A stretch of 64,000 nt of DNA from Microvelia longipes (GCA_018340805.1 JACMZG010001914.1:25842069-25906068); one strand, 5' to 3'. Positions 1 through 10,189 are shown, counted from the stretch's first letter. The notes: generated by a model from the sequence alone, not told the origin. Numbers and translations are program-made.

Positions 1-136
1 ATATCCTCATAAAGAACTACACTTATTAAAAAACTAGGCACCCAAGAGTGATCACAGGTTTTTGAAGCATTCGTAAACAGGATTAACCTTTTGCCTATTC
101 ACCGCATTACTTCTCTAACTTTAATTAACCTAAGGC

Positions 137-642
137 TATAAGGCGCGGTCGAATATCCACGGCCTTCTAGAACATTGGATCACCAACAAACTTTTTTTAT
201 AGCTTTTTTTTCAAAATTTTCAGTAATTAGCCGGATTTATGATAAATGAAGCCTATTTCCGTAATCTACACGCTCTTTTGGTTAATCTCAAAGAGTATTT
301 ACATTCACTCAACGATTTATTTTTAATCTAACTTGGTACATACATAACTACTGTTAGACGTCAATGTTAACAAATATGACATGTCAAAATATAACACAAA
401 TCAGGTAGATAACATTGACGTCTAACAGTAGTTATGTATGTACCAAGTTAGATTAAAAATAAATCGTTGAGTGAAAGTAAATACTCTTTGAGATTAACCA
501 AAAGAGCGTGCAGATTACGGAAATAGGCTTTATTTATCACAAATCCGGCTAATTACTGAACATTTTGAAAAAAAAGTTATAAAAAAAGTTTGTTGGTGAT
601 CCAATGTTCTAGAAGGCCGTGGATATTCGACCGCACCTTATA
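137..642. repeat. Foldback element with two 233-bp inverted arms
   Basis: Bases 137-369 and 410-642 are inverted copies of each other of equal length (233 bp) around a 40-base spacer; I see only about 8-10 differences between the arms. No coding capacity is evident. The sequence just beyond the right arm (643-672) recurs with part of the arm at 4129-4218, so the mobile unit probably extends past the arm on that side. This is a non-autonomous foldback or MITE-like element; no superfamily can be assigned because no clear target duplication is visible. Confidence 0.85.
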
Positions 643-784
643 ACACTATAGATATTTGGATATCTAATACATTAGCAACTGTATTGGTGTCCATTAAGAG
701 TATAAGTTACGTGTTTGGGCGCTTAAGAAACAAAATGAAAATTTAGATGAAAGGAACGAAGAAAAGAGTCTCTCCACAAAACTA

Positions 785-832
785 ATTTATTCAAAGCGCT
801 TTCAACCTACATGAGGCCATCATCAGCCTGTA
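785..832 (-). ncRNA. Hammerhead ribozyme-like motif, PLE left arm
   Basis: On the minus strand: CTGATGA (826-820), a weak stem II, GAAA, the palindrome AGCGCT as a minimal stem III, then T as the cleavage-position base. The two bases before the core differ from the right-arm copy (a CA is missing), which weakens stem I, so activity is doubtful. PLEs are known to carry such minimal hammerheads, which often work as dimers through a palindromic stem III. Confidence 0.5.
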
Positions 833-997
833 CAAATAAGTAAAATAACAAATAATTAAGACAGTTAAAAATGAATAAAAATCAAGTCAAAATACAGTAA
901 AGACAATAAAAATTAAATAAATAAATAAAAGACAAATGAAATTACCAGGAATAATTATAAGAAAACAGCTAAAAGAAAGACATTATAAACGTAAAAA

Positions 998-1475
998 CTA
1001 AATAGAATTAGTAATATTCTTCCTCTTCTTTTTCGACTCAACGATGTCGGTGAGCCGTGATAGACTGGTTGGAGGCGGGGGCGGTACCTTCAGAAGAGCT
1101 AGTAGAAGGGGTGATCTTTCCCCTCTGACGTTTAAGTTAAGTTCTCCCACTGCTTCCTGACTCCTAAGAATCTCTAATTTCTCCAAGAAGTCTAGCTTAC
1201 GCCCTTTATTGGCAAAATGAAGGAACCCAACCTGATGCGGACCGTTCATATGATCTTCAGCAGTAATATGGTCATAGAACCTGCTACCTGTATTCTTTAA
1301 ATGCTCCGAAATACGGTACTTATGCTCCTACCTGTCTGACCTAAGACTCCGACTTACAAACACCGCATTGAACCATGTAAACACCACTCTTTGATTTTAG
1401 GCACAGGGTCCTTAACCCTACTCAAATGATTGCGAAGCGTGCTACATGTACTAAAACTCACGTTAAAATTATTAG
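998..1475 (-). pseudogene. GIY-YIG endonuclease fragment of a PLE (left copy)
   Basis: Read on the minus strand from about 1475, one finds LRNHLSRVKDPVPKIK, then after a frameshift SGVYMVQCGVCKSE, then after a defect LGQTGRSISTRISEHLKN, and then an open C-terminal part ending at 998. KDPVP, then GVY..C..C, then (Y)xGQTGRS..TR..EH is the signature of the PLE GIY-YIG nuclease, which nicks target DNA for retrotransposition. The central spacer of the palindrome (1359-1475) belongs to this copy, so it is longer than the right one. It is broken by at least two frame defects and has no RT in front of it. Family assignment is strong; the exact clade is unknown. Confidence 0.8.
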
Positions 1476-1482
1476 TTTGTAA

Positions 1483-1839
1483 CCGGAGTACTTAGGTCAG
1501 ACAGGTAGGAGCATAAGTACCCGTATTTCGGAGCATTTAAAGAATACAGGTAGCAGGTTCTATGACCATATTACTGCTGAAGATCATATGAACGGTCCGC
1601 ATCAGGTTGGGTTCCTTCATTTTGCCAATAAAGGGCGTAAGCTAGACTTCTTGGAGAAATTAGAGATTCTTAGGAGTCAGGAAGCAGTGGGAGAACTTAA
1701 CTTAAACGTCAGAGGGGAAAGATCACCCCTTCTACTAGCTCTTCTGAAGGTACCGCCCCCGCCTCCAACCAGTCTATCACGGCTCACCGACATCGTTGAG
1801 TCGAAAAAGAAGAGGAAGAATATTACTAATTCTATTTAG
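1483..1839 (+). pseudogene. GIY-YIG endonuclease fragment of a PLE (right copy)
   Basis: The plus-strand frame is open from 1483 to the stop at 1839 and reads EYLGQTGRSISTRISEH and onward, with the Gly, Arg and Glu residues of the GIY-YIG fold in expected order. A stop lies directly upstream (1480-1482) and the GVY..C..C segment seen in the other arm is missing. The last 83 codons are identical to the left arm, so the duplication is recent or has been kept uniform by conversion. The C-terminus is Lys/Arg-rich after a proline run. It cannot be a complete nuclease. Confidence 0.8.
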
Positions 1840-2007
1840 TTTTTACGTTTATAATGTCTTTCTTTTAGCTGTTTTCTTATAATTATTCCTGGTAATTTCA
1901 TTTGTCTTTTATTTATTTATTTAATTTTTATTGTCTTTACTGTATTTTGACTTGATTTTTATTCATTTTTAACTGTCTTAATTATTTGTTATTTTTACTT
2001 ATTTGTA

Positions 2008-2055
2008 CAGGCACTGATGATGGCCTCATGTAGGTTGAAAGCGCTTTGAATAAAT
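2008..2055 (+). ncRNA. Hammerhead ribozyme-like motif, PLE right arm
   Basis: CTGATGA (2014-2020), a wobble-rich stem II (GGCCT with AGGTT), GAAA (2037-2040), palindromic AGCGCT stem III (2040-2045), then T. Only about two stem I pairs are evident. It lies about 170 bases downstream of the GIY-YIG stop, the position expected for a PLE terminal ribozyme. Confidence 0.55.
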
Positions 2056-2137
2056 TAATAGTTTTGTGGAGAGACTCTTTTCTTCGTTCCTTTCATTATG
2101 AACAACTCCACTAGTGCTCATTCAAAATCATACATCG

Positions 2138-2562
2138 AAAATTTAGATGTTATATTTAAACAATATTTCGCTCTTCTTCACACAGAGCATTTTCAAGTTA
2201 TTAAAATTAATTGTTTGGCTATACTAACTAAATAAGTCTAAAATTAAAAAGAAATTATTAGATCAAAAACTGAGGTAAAATTTGTTTCAATGAATTGTTA
2301 AGTTATCAATTGATTTTCTCTCGAAATCTAGTTTTTAATTAATTTTTTTGGATGCTCATTTGTTTTTCTTTTGATCTTTTACTAAATATGTATCATTATT
2401 ATTGACATGCATTTCGATTTTATTTACCTCAGTTTTCAAACTGATCATTCCTTTTTTATTTTTGACTTAGTTAATATAGCCTAACTATTAATAACTTGAA
2501 AATGCTCTGTGAGAAGAAGAGCGAAATATTGTTTAAATATAAGATCTAAATTTTAATTTTGT
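2138..2562. repeat. Inverted repeat nested in the PLE palindrome
   Basis: About 2138-2230 is inverted at about 2467-2562 (shared runs include ACAATATTTCGCTC and its complement). It lies between the right PLE arm and the outer 711-748/2540-2582 inverted match, so it appears to be a separate foldback insertion or an older flank. No ORF is recognised. Confidence 0.6.
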
Positions 2563-2589
2563 ATCTTAAGCGCCCAAACACATAATGGG

Positions 2590-2905
2590 TATATAATGAT
2601 TCTGAGGTCGAACACAGCGATACCGAAGTAATACCACCTTAGGCTTTGAATAATCATGACATTCTGAGGACGTGCGAAGTGATTCCGATCTTATAACACT
2701 CTAGACTTTGGATGAACGTCCTGAACGAGCGCAGAACGTCTGAGGTCGAGCGCAGCGAGACCTAGAACTATAGCGAGACCTTCTTAAGCCATAGCTTAAG
2801 AAGTAATTCCTTCTTAGGCTATGGATAATCATGACATTCTGAGGACGATCGAAGCGATTCCGAATTTGTGAGGAAATGTACCGAGGTACCCTTCATCCGG
2901 TTTTT
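2590..2905 (+). repeat. Tandem-like repeat with GAGCGNAGCGAG modules
   Basis: A segment reading GAAGTAATACCACCTTAGGC, ATAATCATGACATTCTGAGG and a GCGAAG-type module occurs at about 2628-2690 and again, diverged, at about 2800-2860. It ends with GAGGTACC, a pyrimidine stretch and a T-run, like the tail of the 5S-like SINE family described at 49067. A related block is at 16130-16330. Confidence 0.5.
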
Positions 2906-2984
2906 AATAGTAATCGATAACTGATGATTTCTTAAAAGGGTGCGTTATAACAAAGAATTGTAAAAAATTCTTTTCTTTTACAAT

Positions 2985-3595
2985 TCTTTCCTTACAATAA
3001 AGAAAATAAGGATTAGAATGATCAGATAAGGATTGATGGAAGGATTGAAAACGGAATTGGCATTAGTCGCGGACAAAGGGAACTTTGAGATCATTGTGTA
3101 GAGCTTGGTTAGAAACATAGAAGGGAGCATTTGAGAATGTTCTAAGGATTTAGGATCGGAGTGTTTGGAGTCTGAGGGGATTGGAGGGTTTGGTGCTACA
3201 CCAGACCTCTATGCTAAAGGTCCAATCTGGATTTAGGATCGCATTGTGAATTCGAAGCTTGTTATTTAGAGTCAGCTTGGAGTGACGGCACAGAAGTCCG
3301 GTAAGTAGTTTTAAGTCTTGCTACTTCAGTTCGTTTAGTCTTTGTATGTTGGACTCAAGTTAAGCGTCTGTCTAGGTGTAGACCAAGGTAACGGGCTGTG
3401 TGGGAGTGAAAGATGAGAACTTGGTTAAGGACGACTGGCGTACAAGTACTGTGACGAAGAGCAAAGGTAAAACATGTACACTTTTCTGTTCGTTTGCCTT
3501 GATCCTCCATTTTCTCAACCAAATTTCGAGGAATATATGTGATTTGGGACATTTTCAGTAATGTTGGATAGTTAGACATTTCCATTTTCATAGTG
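2985..3595 (-). pseudogene. Jockey-type LINE RT C-terminal fragment
   Basis: Minus-strand reading gives, with frame changes, LEIWLRKWRIKANEQKSV, TFALRHSTCTPVVLNQ, YLGLHLDRRLT, then (after a stop near 3355) [30 protein letters not shown] and DLKVPFVRD. This is the conserved order at the end of the Jockey RT (KWRIK.N, LGLHLDRRLTW, APWYV.N, DL.VP.V). At least three stops or frameshifts make it dead, and no catalytic palm motif is included. It is close in sequence to the Jockey fragment at 54820-56050. Confidence 0.85.
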
Positions 3596-3639
3596 TTGTT
3601 GAATATTTGAATGGCGGGAACGGAAACCAAATTAGTGGT

Positions 3640-4112
3640 AGGGAAGTAAAGCTTTTTTGCAAAATTAAAATACTATAGGTTACGGGGGTTGCTCCCCATT
3701 CTTTAATTTCAATAGAACATACGTGATGAAAATGCGCATAGTAAGCAAGCTTCATAATATCAATATCTAAAGTTAAACTAAGTTTACGTAGCAAGAATAA
3801 AATAGATGAAAGTTTACTGCGTAACTCATTGACATGAGCTTTCCAGTTAAGTGTGCTATGAAAGGACACTCCGAGTATTTTAATGGGGGAAATATTAATA
3901 TTATTACTATTTTTAAGAGTGTGAGTTAAAATTTGATTTTTTGACTCATTTAAAGTTAACTTATTTACTATAAACCAGTCATTTGCGTGCTTTACAATTT
4001 CATCTATTTTTATTAATTATTTCATCAAAGCTTCTTCCCAGTAACTGCATATGTAGTATTGGACTCAAGGCTCTATATTTAGTGAGATCATTAATGTAAA
4101 TTAAAATTTTCA
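3640..4112 (-). pseudogene. Second LINE RT fragment (CR1/Jockey-like group)
   Basis: Minus-strand reading from about 4112 gives FYINDLTKYRAL, then WFIVNKLTLNESKNQIL, ILGVSFHSTLNWKAHVNELR, KLSSILFLLRKLSLTLDI and AYYAHFHHV, decaying after a WGATP segment near 3690. YINDL followed by LGV...LNW..H...L..KLSS..F.LR.L and YYA.FH is the standard post-palm region of non-LTR RTs. It differs from the Jockey fragment that abuts it and must be an independent insertion. The catalytic box is absent and the reading is broken around 4020. Confidence 0.8.
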
Positions 4113-4128
4113 TTAAAATTTAGTCAAA

Positions 4129-4213
4129 AAAAAAGTTTGTTGGTGATCCAATGTTCTAGAAGGCCGTGGATATTCGACCGCACCTTATAACACTATAGAT
4201 ATTTGGATATCTA

Positions 4214-4218
<5 letters not shown>
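4129..4218 (+). repeat. Partial copy of the 137-642 foldback element
   Basis: Nearly identical to 585-672: part of the right arm plus the sequence beyond it, ending at CTAATACAT where a (TA)n tract begins. The tract may have grown from this end. Confidence 0.85.
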
Positions 4219-4275
<57 letters not shown>

Positions 4276-4288
4276 TATTATATATATT
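4218..4288. repeat. (TA)n microsatellite
   Basis: Near-pure TA dinucleotide tract with one ATATAATATATATTAT interruption. Confidence 0.95.
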
Positions 4289-4900
4289 TTTTATAAGTCC
4301 ACAAAAAGTAACTTTTTAATTAAAATTTAGGGCTAAAATAAAACTTTTCATAAAATGCGGATGTGGGAGATATATTTAAGGATGCTCTTAATAAAATGAG
4401 ATCACTTTTGAGAACAAGAATATTCCTATAAAAATGATGCCCATAAATGATTCTAGTTAGGTCCAGTTTGGGTTTGTGACTGCTATTTTATAATCTTTGC
4501 AGGGGGCTTATTATTTCCTAAAAAAGTCCATCAAACAATTTTAATGTTCACTTTTTAAATATCCTTTCATCTAAGTTGGTTCTCTGAAAGGTCGGAGTTG
4601 GAATAGCATTTTAAAGACTCGTTTGTTTTACCTTGTTACCGCATTTATTATAGCGATAGAAATACTTGAGTTGCTCTTGTTGGTGCAATTATTCCAAGCT
4701 TGAGAATCAAGGGTTGTTATTAGCCTTTTATAACACAATGCTCATGGCTTATGACTAAATATATAAATACCATTTATTGCATAAAATTACAATTATAAAT
4801 TATTACCGAACTTTTTAATTTTGATGCATATCGGCTTTGTGCCATGGGTCGTAAAAGCTTTAGCCACTAATTTAAATTTTTGTAAACAGGGGAAAAATTA
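4289..4900. other. AT-rich stretch, nothing recognised
   Basis: No ORF, RNA gene or repeat recognised between the (TA)n tract and the RTE fragment. Confidence 0.6.
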
Positions 4901-5655
4901 TACAATTTTTTTTTACAAAAACCCTTTGCCAGGTTTCTCCTCTGCAGCATTTTTCATTTCCTTACCTTACTTTGTGCTATGAGTCGTAATTTCTTTCTTT
5001 TCTTGCCCCGTTGGTACCAGATATCATTTTTTGTATACCTATCATCGGATGTTCTGACTATATGACCTAACCACTTTCATTTCTTTTCAGCTATCACTTT
5101 TCCAATATCGAGTAGCCCTGTTTGGCTCCGTATCTCTCCTAGCTTTCTTTGGGGTATTCTGTCCCTCCTAGGTATCTTCATCATGGAGCTTTTCATGGCT
5201 CTTTGAGCAATTCTCATTTGACTTATAACTTTCTCAGTCATTGTCCATGTTTCTGAACCGCATAACATAACAAGTAAGATATTTTATTTCATTTTAGTTT
5301 TTTTATAAGTTCTTTTCTATGTCAGATTTAAATATGTGGATATATTTCCTAAAGTTTAGCCATCCTAAGTTGGTTCTTTTCCTAACTTCTTTCATTTAAT
5401 TATCTTTAGATATTATCTGTCCAAGATAGATATATTCAACAACTTCTAGCTTTACATTTTCAAATTTCTATTTTTATTGAAATTAAAAGCTATAATCTTC
5501 GTTTTCTCTTTGTTAGTTTTAAGGGTAATTTTCCTAGCTTCGATGTTTAATTCTTTGATTATTCGTATACCTTCTTTTTTGGTTATGACAATAATGTCGT
5601 CTGCAAAAGCCGCCTTGATTTGATCGATTCTTGATTTACAAGTACACCCAGTCCT
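4900..5655 (-). pseudogene. RTE-type LINE RT fragment with FADD box
   Basis: Minus-strand reading gives RIDQIKAAFADDIIVITKKE (the catalytic palm box, here FADD), LNIEARKITLKTNKEKTKII (the following NxxKTK segment), then after several breaks MLCGSETWTMTEKVISQMR, IAQRAMKSSMMKIPRRDRI, IRSQTGLLDIGKVIAE and KWLGHIVRTSDDRYTK. GSETW, QRAME, RRDRI and W.GH..R..D.R is the characteristic C-terminus of RTE-like elements. Stops and frameshifts occur between 5270 and 5470. The endonuclease and RT fingers are missing. Confidence 0.85.
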
Positions 5656-6755
5656 CCCCTGTTACGTTTTCTGCAGGCTGATAACAAACAGTTCTGCTGC
5701 ATTAACGTCATTAATTGACAATGATGACTCTGCAAAAATTGAACAATCTCTTAACTTGAAAAAATTATCTGATTGGGCTGAAATTACATAGTACTACTAT
5801 GCATGGCTAACACACTTATAAAGTTGACTTTTGCACAATTATATTGTGTTTATAATCAGCTTTAGTTTTGATTTTATCGATGGACATATAGAACATAATG
5901 TAAACAAATCACGTAAGTTAGACTAATAAATTTGGAAATTTGCTTATATCGTTGCAGTAGGTCACTTATATAAACTAGTAATATGACGAAATGATGTAGG
6001 ACAACAACCATGTGACTCACTTTAAAGCAGCCCCAGCGCCGACATCACGTAGCGGCCAAGAGTCGTCTTGTTTTTGTATCCAGCCGAAATTGATTAAATT
6101 ATGTGTACAAAGGACTTTTTATACATCGTCTTATTAGTGACACAAATTTAAGGATTTTATAACTTATGAGACATTTTGGAAATATTGATTGGAAAATTAG
6201 TTGAGTAATAAGTAATGTTTAAGCTCTCTTCAGCGACTTATATAACGCTGTCAAAATGTCTGGAAATTGAGGGGGGAGGTGGTGTTCTCTTACTCCGAGG
6301 ATAATGTATAATCGACGAAGTTGATGAAAAGCAATCGCTGATGACAAAGGTTATGAGGAAGTTACCATGCTGTTGTCTTACTTCCTGCTTGCCTGAATTC
6401 GACCTGAAATTATGTTTTTTTAGAAACAACTGTCATCTAAATGTACAAGTTGTTGATCATGGATATATTTATAGAGTTATAGTTTGATTGAAAGTTTCCA
6501 CATCAAATCTATGAAAAAAATAGATTCCAGAAGCATTTTGAGTGGCTATTAGATCTAAAAACACGTGGACTCTTTGATTTGTTTTAAATTCTCAGCTTCT
6601 TCTTTTATAGCTAATTGAGCGATTACGACTTGAATAAAACACTTACGTTAGTCCGGTGTTACACCGGCTGTGGTATAGGATCTCCCTACAGAATGTTGCA
6701 ATCCTTACGCATAACTTACTCCAACTAACTAGAAACTAGTGAACTGCTTTATGTG
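5656..6755. other. AT-rich stretch with little recognisable
   Basis: No gene recognised. 5834-5852 resembles the CACAATTATATTGTG terminus of the inverted repeat at 44442-44775. 6028-6060 is a short GC-rich patch (AGCGCCGAC, GTAGCGGCC) resembling those at 16080 and 43500. Confidence 0.5.
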
Positions 6756-6758
6756 GTG

Positions 6759-6760
<2 letters not shown>

Positions 6761-6844
<84 letters not shown>

Positions 6845-6862
6845 ATATATATTATATATATT

Positions 6863-6916
<54 letters not shown>

Positions 6917-6939
6917 ATATATATTTATATATATATATG
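6761..6939. repeat. (TA)n microsatellite
   Basis: About 180 bases of TA repeat with AAT/TTA interruptions; translations of it are meaningless. Confidence 0.95.
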
Positions 6940-7050
6940 TAGTATGAATTCCCGTGAAACGGATTTTAGACACTCCCGGGTCCGACTCCATGGCACCTAT
7001 CTCATTAGCGAGTTTTTTTCAAGAGGAAATTCGCTGAAATAAAGACCACA
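6940..7050 (+). repeat. TA-tract-associated repeat module
   Basis: Contains CACCTATCTCATTAGCGAG followed by a T-run and GAAATTCGCTGAA. Versions of this module lie next to or near other TA tracts at 8255, 11450, 27665, 35170 and 48890, so it is probably part of one interspersed element with an internal microsatellite. Confidence 0.5.
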
Positions 7051-7795
7051 CACGACTATGATACAATGCATTATTTTCCTATAATATTTTCTTCATGGGA
7101 ATGTGTTTTTGGTTATTACTGGTCTTCTTTATTTTTCCTTCAAGTGGCCTAGACTAGCCATATAAGTAAAGATATCTCTTGAGAACCTTAGCTTCTATAA
7201 ATATTTATTAAAATGAGATTCCGTATTCGGAAAAAATATTTAAAAATCTCATTTAACTTTTACTTGAAGAGGGCCTTACAAATATCTAATAGAATTAAAG
7301 GGTCTAGGAAAGCTTCTGGCGCGGAGGTTCATATGCTAAGCGCATTACCTTTGGAATTTGTGCTCGCGTGCTTAATTATGCATATTTTGCTTTTGTTCGG
7401 TTTATGCTTCACAACATTACGAGTCTGTACACAATTATTTGTAGATTTTTTAAAGGCAATGCGCATTTTTGTAGTATTACACAAATATGCATAACCTTTT
7501 AAAGTCGGCAGTGTGCTCCATTATTTTGCCCTAATTGAAAGTTCAGTTAATGCTTATATTTAATGGTTTTGCATTTTCATTGAATAATGCGACTACTTAT
7601 GCTACTGCAAAAGTTATAAAAAGCATTAACTGGAACATAAGCAAGATATGGATTGTTAAGCACGGATGCACGCATTTCAAATAAAATTCGCCCGACGTGC
7701 AAACCTCCGTGCCAGAATTATTTTGTACTTAAATAATGTAACTAAAACAATTAAGTATTATGGTTTTTATGATTCGACGCAAAAAAATTTTAAGA
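7050..7795. other. No gene recognised
   Basis: AT-rich. A 93-codon open frame at 7213-7494 has two hydrophobic stretches but no known motif, and its starting Met has no supporting context; it is not called as a gene. Confidence 0.5.
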
Positions 7796-7799
7796 GTTA

Positions 7800-8250
<451 letters not shown>

Positions 8251-8327
8251 GACCTTAATCTCATAAGCTCATTTTCTATTGAATATTCCTAAAATGAATA
8301 GATCTTAATTAGCACAGTATTTTCGCT

Positions 8328-8342
8328 CTTCACAAAACATAG
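8328..8342 (+). repeat. Left copy of 15-bp direct repeat (possible TSD)
   Basis: CTTCACAAAACATAG is repeated exactly at 9746-9760 and partly (9 bases) at 8609-8617. The pair brackets a poly-T run plus a minus-strand LINE, as a target-site duplication would. Confidence 0.55.
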
Positions 8343-8343
8343 T

Positions 8344-8345
<2 letters not shown>

Positions 8346-8418
<73 letters not shown>
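8346..8418. repeat. Poly(T) run of about 73 bases
   Basis: Uninterrupted T on the plus strand, equivalent to a poly(A) tail on the minus strand. It lies between the left 15-bp direct repeat and the body of a minus-strand LINE insertion. Its exact length may be an assembly artefact. Confidence 0.9.
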
Positions 8419-8419
<1 letters not shown>

Positions 8420-8572
8420 GCAAAAATTTTTCTTGCGGGAAAAATGTTACCAAAGAGAGAAATGCATTTACGCACGAAGAAGCGGTCTGTCAACAGTTGG
8501 ACTCAGGGTCTGCCTCATACCCAACTAAAACTCACTCCGCGAAACCCCTTAAACCTAGCCTGGAACCGTTAT

Positions 8573-8599
8573 TCACATTACTTCAGGAAGTAATGTGAA
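8573..8599. repeat. Short perfect inverted repeat
   Basis: TTCACATTACTTC, two bases, then its exact complement: a 13-bp stem. GAAGTAATGTGAA-like runs also occur at 16130, so this is probably a piece of the same interspersed family. Confidence 0.6.
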
Positions 8600-8639
8600 T
8601 CCTGAAGTAAAACATAGTAGTAGTAGTAGTAAAGGTGGG

Positions 8640-9745
8640 GAAGATCCTAGATCTTAGCAATGTCTCTGGGACGCTTTTTGTCAGCCCCAAGAACGTCCTC
8701 ACCTCTTACCTAATAGAATCTCTATTCTCTTTGAACCTGTCTGATTCCTTAATGAACTTCAGAACGTCTGCCCATGGGAGTTTCACTAAGTCGTCGTCTA
8801 GAAGAGTGGCTGATCCAAATATACTAATCCTCAATCTAGCGTATGCTTCACACGATCCCAAAAAGTGATCTGTCGTCTCCTCCCCAACTTCACACTTGGG
8901 ACACATTGGCTTTGCTTTTATTTTCATGGCATGCAAATGTCTCTGAAGCCAGCAGTGGCCTGTCAAGATACCTACCAGGTATCTTAAGCTCTTCCTCCCC
9001 AAAGAGAGAGCCCATATACTCATGGCTTTGTTGGCTTTATTCAACATTTTCCTAGCTTGTCTGCAATTAGCTTTGGTTTGAAGAGCATCCCTGGTTTTCA
9101 CCATCGCCCAGTCATCTAAAAGGAAATTGACTTTGCTTCTGGTAAGTCCTTTAGCTGGTTCTGGTCCTTTAAAGGGTTCAGAGGAGCCTTCCCTGGCTAG
9201 TTTCATCAGCGGTCTCATTCCCCTCTACTCAGAATGACCAGGGACCCAAACCAGTGTAACTTATTTTTTTCTCCCAAGTAACTCTAGCTGTTTGACATTC
9301 TCCTGCCAGTGCACTGGAGACACTGGTGAGTCTATTGCCTTGATTGTAGCCTGACTATCTGGCATATAAAGATGCTTTATCTTGAATATCCCTTTCTAGC
9401 AAAAGTTCCGAAGTTTTTAAAATAGCAAAGACCTCGGATTGATACACAGTTGCTAGATTTCCTAGTAGGTAATATCTTTTCTCTTCTAACTCCTTGATAT
9501 ACAGTCCAGCTCCAGCGAACCCCGTAGTTTCCATCCTCGAGCCGTCAGTAAAGCAGATGAGAGATCCCTCTGGGAAGGAGTGCTCTCCACACTTCCACTC
9601 GTCTCTTGAAGGAATCCTAGAGGTAAAGGATCGCTTAAGCTTAAGAGTATTTGGTGGCTCGGGAATCCCTGCTTTTAGGATAAGAAAATCTCTTTCAATT
9701 ATTTTTGAAATTTTGACATGCCCATAGTCTCTGCCTTCATCTTTC
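8640..9745 (-). mobile_element. 5'-truncated LINE (I/R1-like) with RNase H and zinc knuckle
   Basis: Minus-strand non-LTR element fragment. RNase H comes first (9700 to 9220): ICFTDGSRMETTGFAGAG with the first catalytic Asp, SEVFAIL with the Glu, then after a frameshift MPDSQATIKAID with the second Asp, then LVWVPGHSE and, in another frame, NETADE with the last Asp. A 170-codon open stretch (9218-8706) continues into LTGHCWLQRHLHAM and a CCHC knuckle CPKCEVGEETTDHFLGSC (C-x2-C-x8-H-x4-C). This RNase H plus knuckle layout is typical of I/R1-group elements. Stops and frameshifts in the RNase H part show it is inactive. A short TAC/GTA repeat (8617-8630) may be its 3' tail. RT and endonuclease are absent. 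Confidence 0.85.
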
Positions 9746-9760
9746 CTTCACAAAACATAG
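9746..9760 (+). repeat. Right copy of 15-bp direct repeat (possible TSD)
   Basis: Exact match to 8328-8342, abutting the 5' truncation point of the minus-strand LINE and followed by another T-run. Confidence 0.55.
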
Positions 9761-9785
9761 CATTTTTTTTTTTTAGTATTTTTAA

Positions 9786-9901
9786 AAGAAAATAATTAAA
9801 ATATTTAGAAAATTGTGTAATTATGTTTTTGAGTGTTTTTAAAGGTAAAAACACTCAAAAACATAATTACACAATTTTCTAAATATTTTAATTATTTTTT
9901 T
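9786..9901. repeat. Near-perfect palindrome, 53-bp arms
   Basis: Arms of about 9789-9841 and 9846-9898 match without mismatch by eye, separated by only AAGG, with one further mismatch outside. It would extrude as a cruciform or a long RNA hairpin. Nothing codes here. Confidence 0.85.
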
Positions 9902-10189
9902 TAATATTTGAACTCACTAAGTAGGCACATAACATCGTCTAGAAATTTTGCTTATATTAATCTTGTTTGTCCTTTGTTTCAGGTAAAATTTTGAATTTAA
10001 ATGGATGTGTGAGTAAAAAAAGTTAATTGTTTACCGGTAACTTGATGGTTATGTTGAATCATTCCCGAGGTTATACAACATGTAACATAATTTTGTAAGA
10101 TATATACATGTACATACATGTAAGATATATATCTTGGTCAATTATTAGTGCCCATTAAGTATCTACCATAAATCCTTATAAAATACTTC

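Larger units (their letters stand above)
711..2582. mobile_element. Inverted pair of Penelope-like element 3' ends
   Basis: Two head-to-head copies of the same element end form a giant palindrome: left copy (minus strand) about 749-1358, right copy (plus strand) about 1476-2096, with arms of about 610-620 bp. An 83-codon stretch is identical in both arms (998-1249 minus, 1588-1839 plus). Bases 711-748 are further matched, inverted, by about 2540-2582, and between 2097 and 2540 lies another sequence with its own inverted repeat. Each arm encodes the end of a GIY-YIG domain followed by a hammerhead-like motif, the order expected at the 3' end of a PLE. No reverse transcriptase is present. Confidence 0.8.

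Noticed and set aside
1588..1839. An 83-residue open frame present identically on both strands as a possible novel small gene
   Set aside because: In frame upstream it continues into the GIY-YIG core LGQTGRS..TR..EH, so it is the C-terminus of a PLE nuclease and not an independent gene.
7213..7494. 93-codon open frame
   Set aside because: No recognisable motif, no splice or promoter context; expected by chance in this amount of AT-rich DNA.
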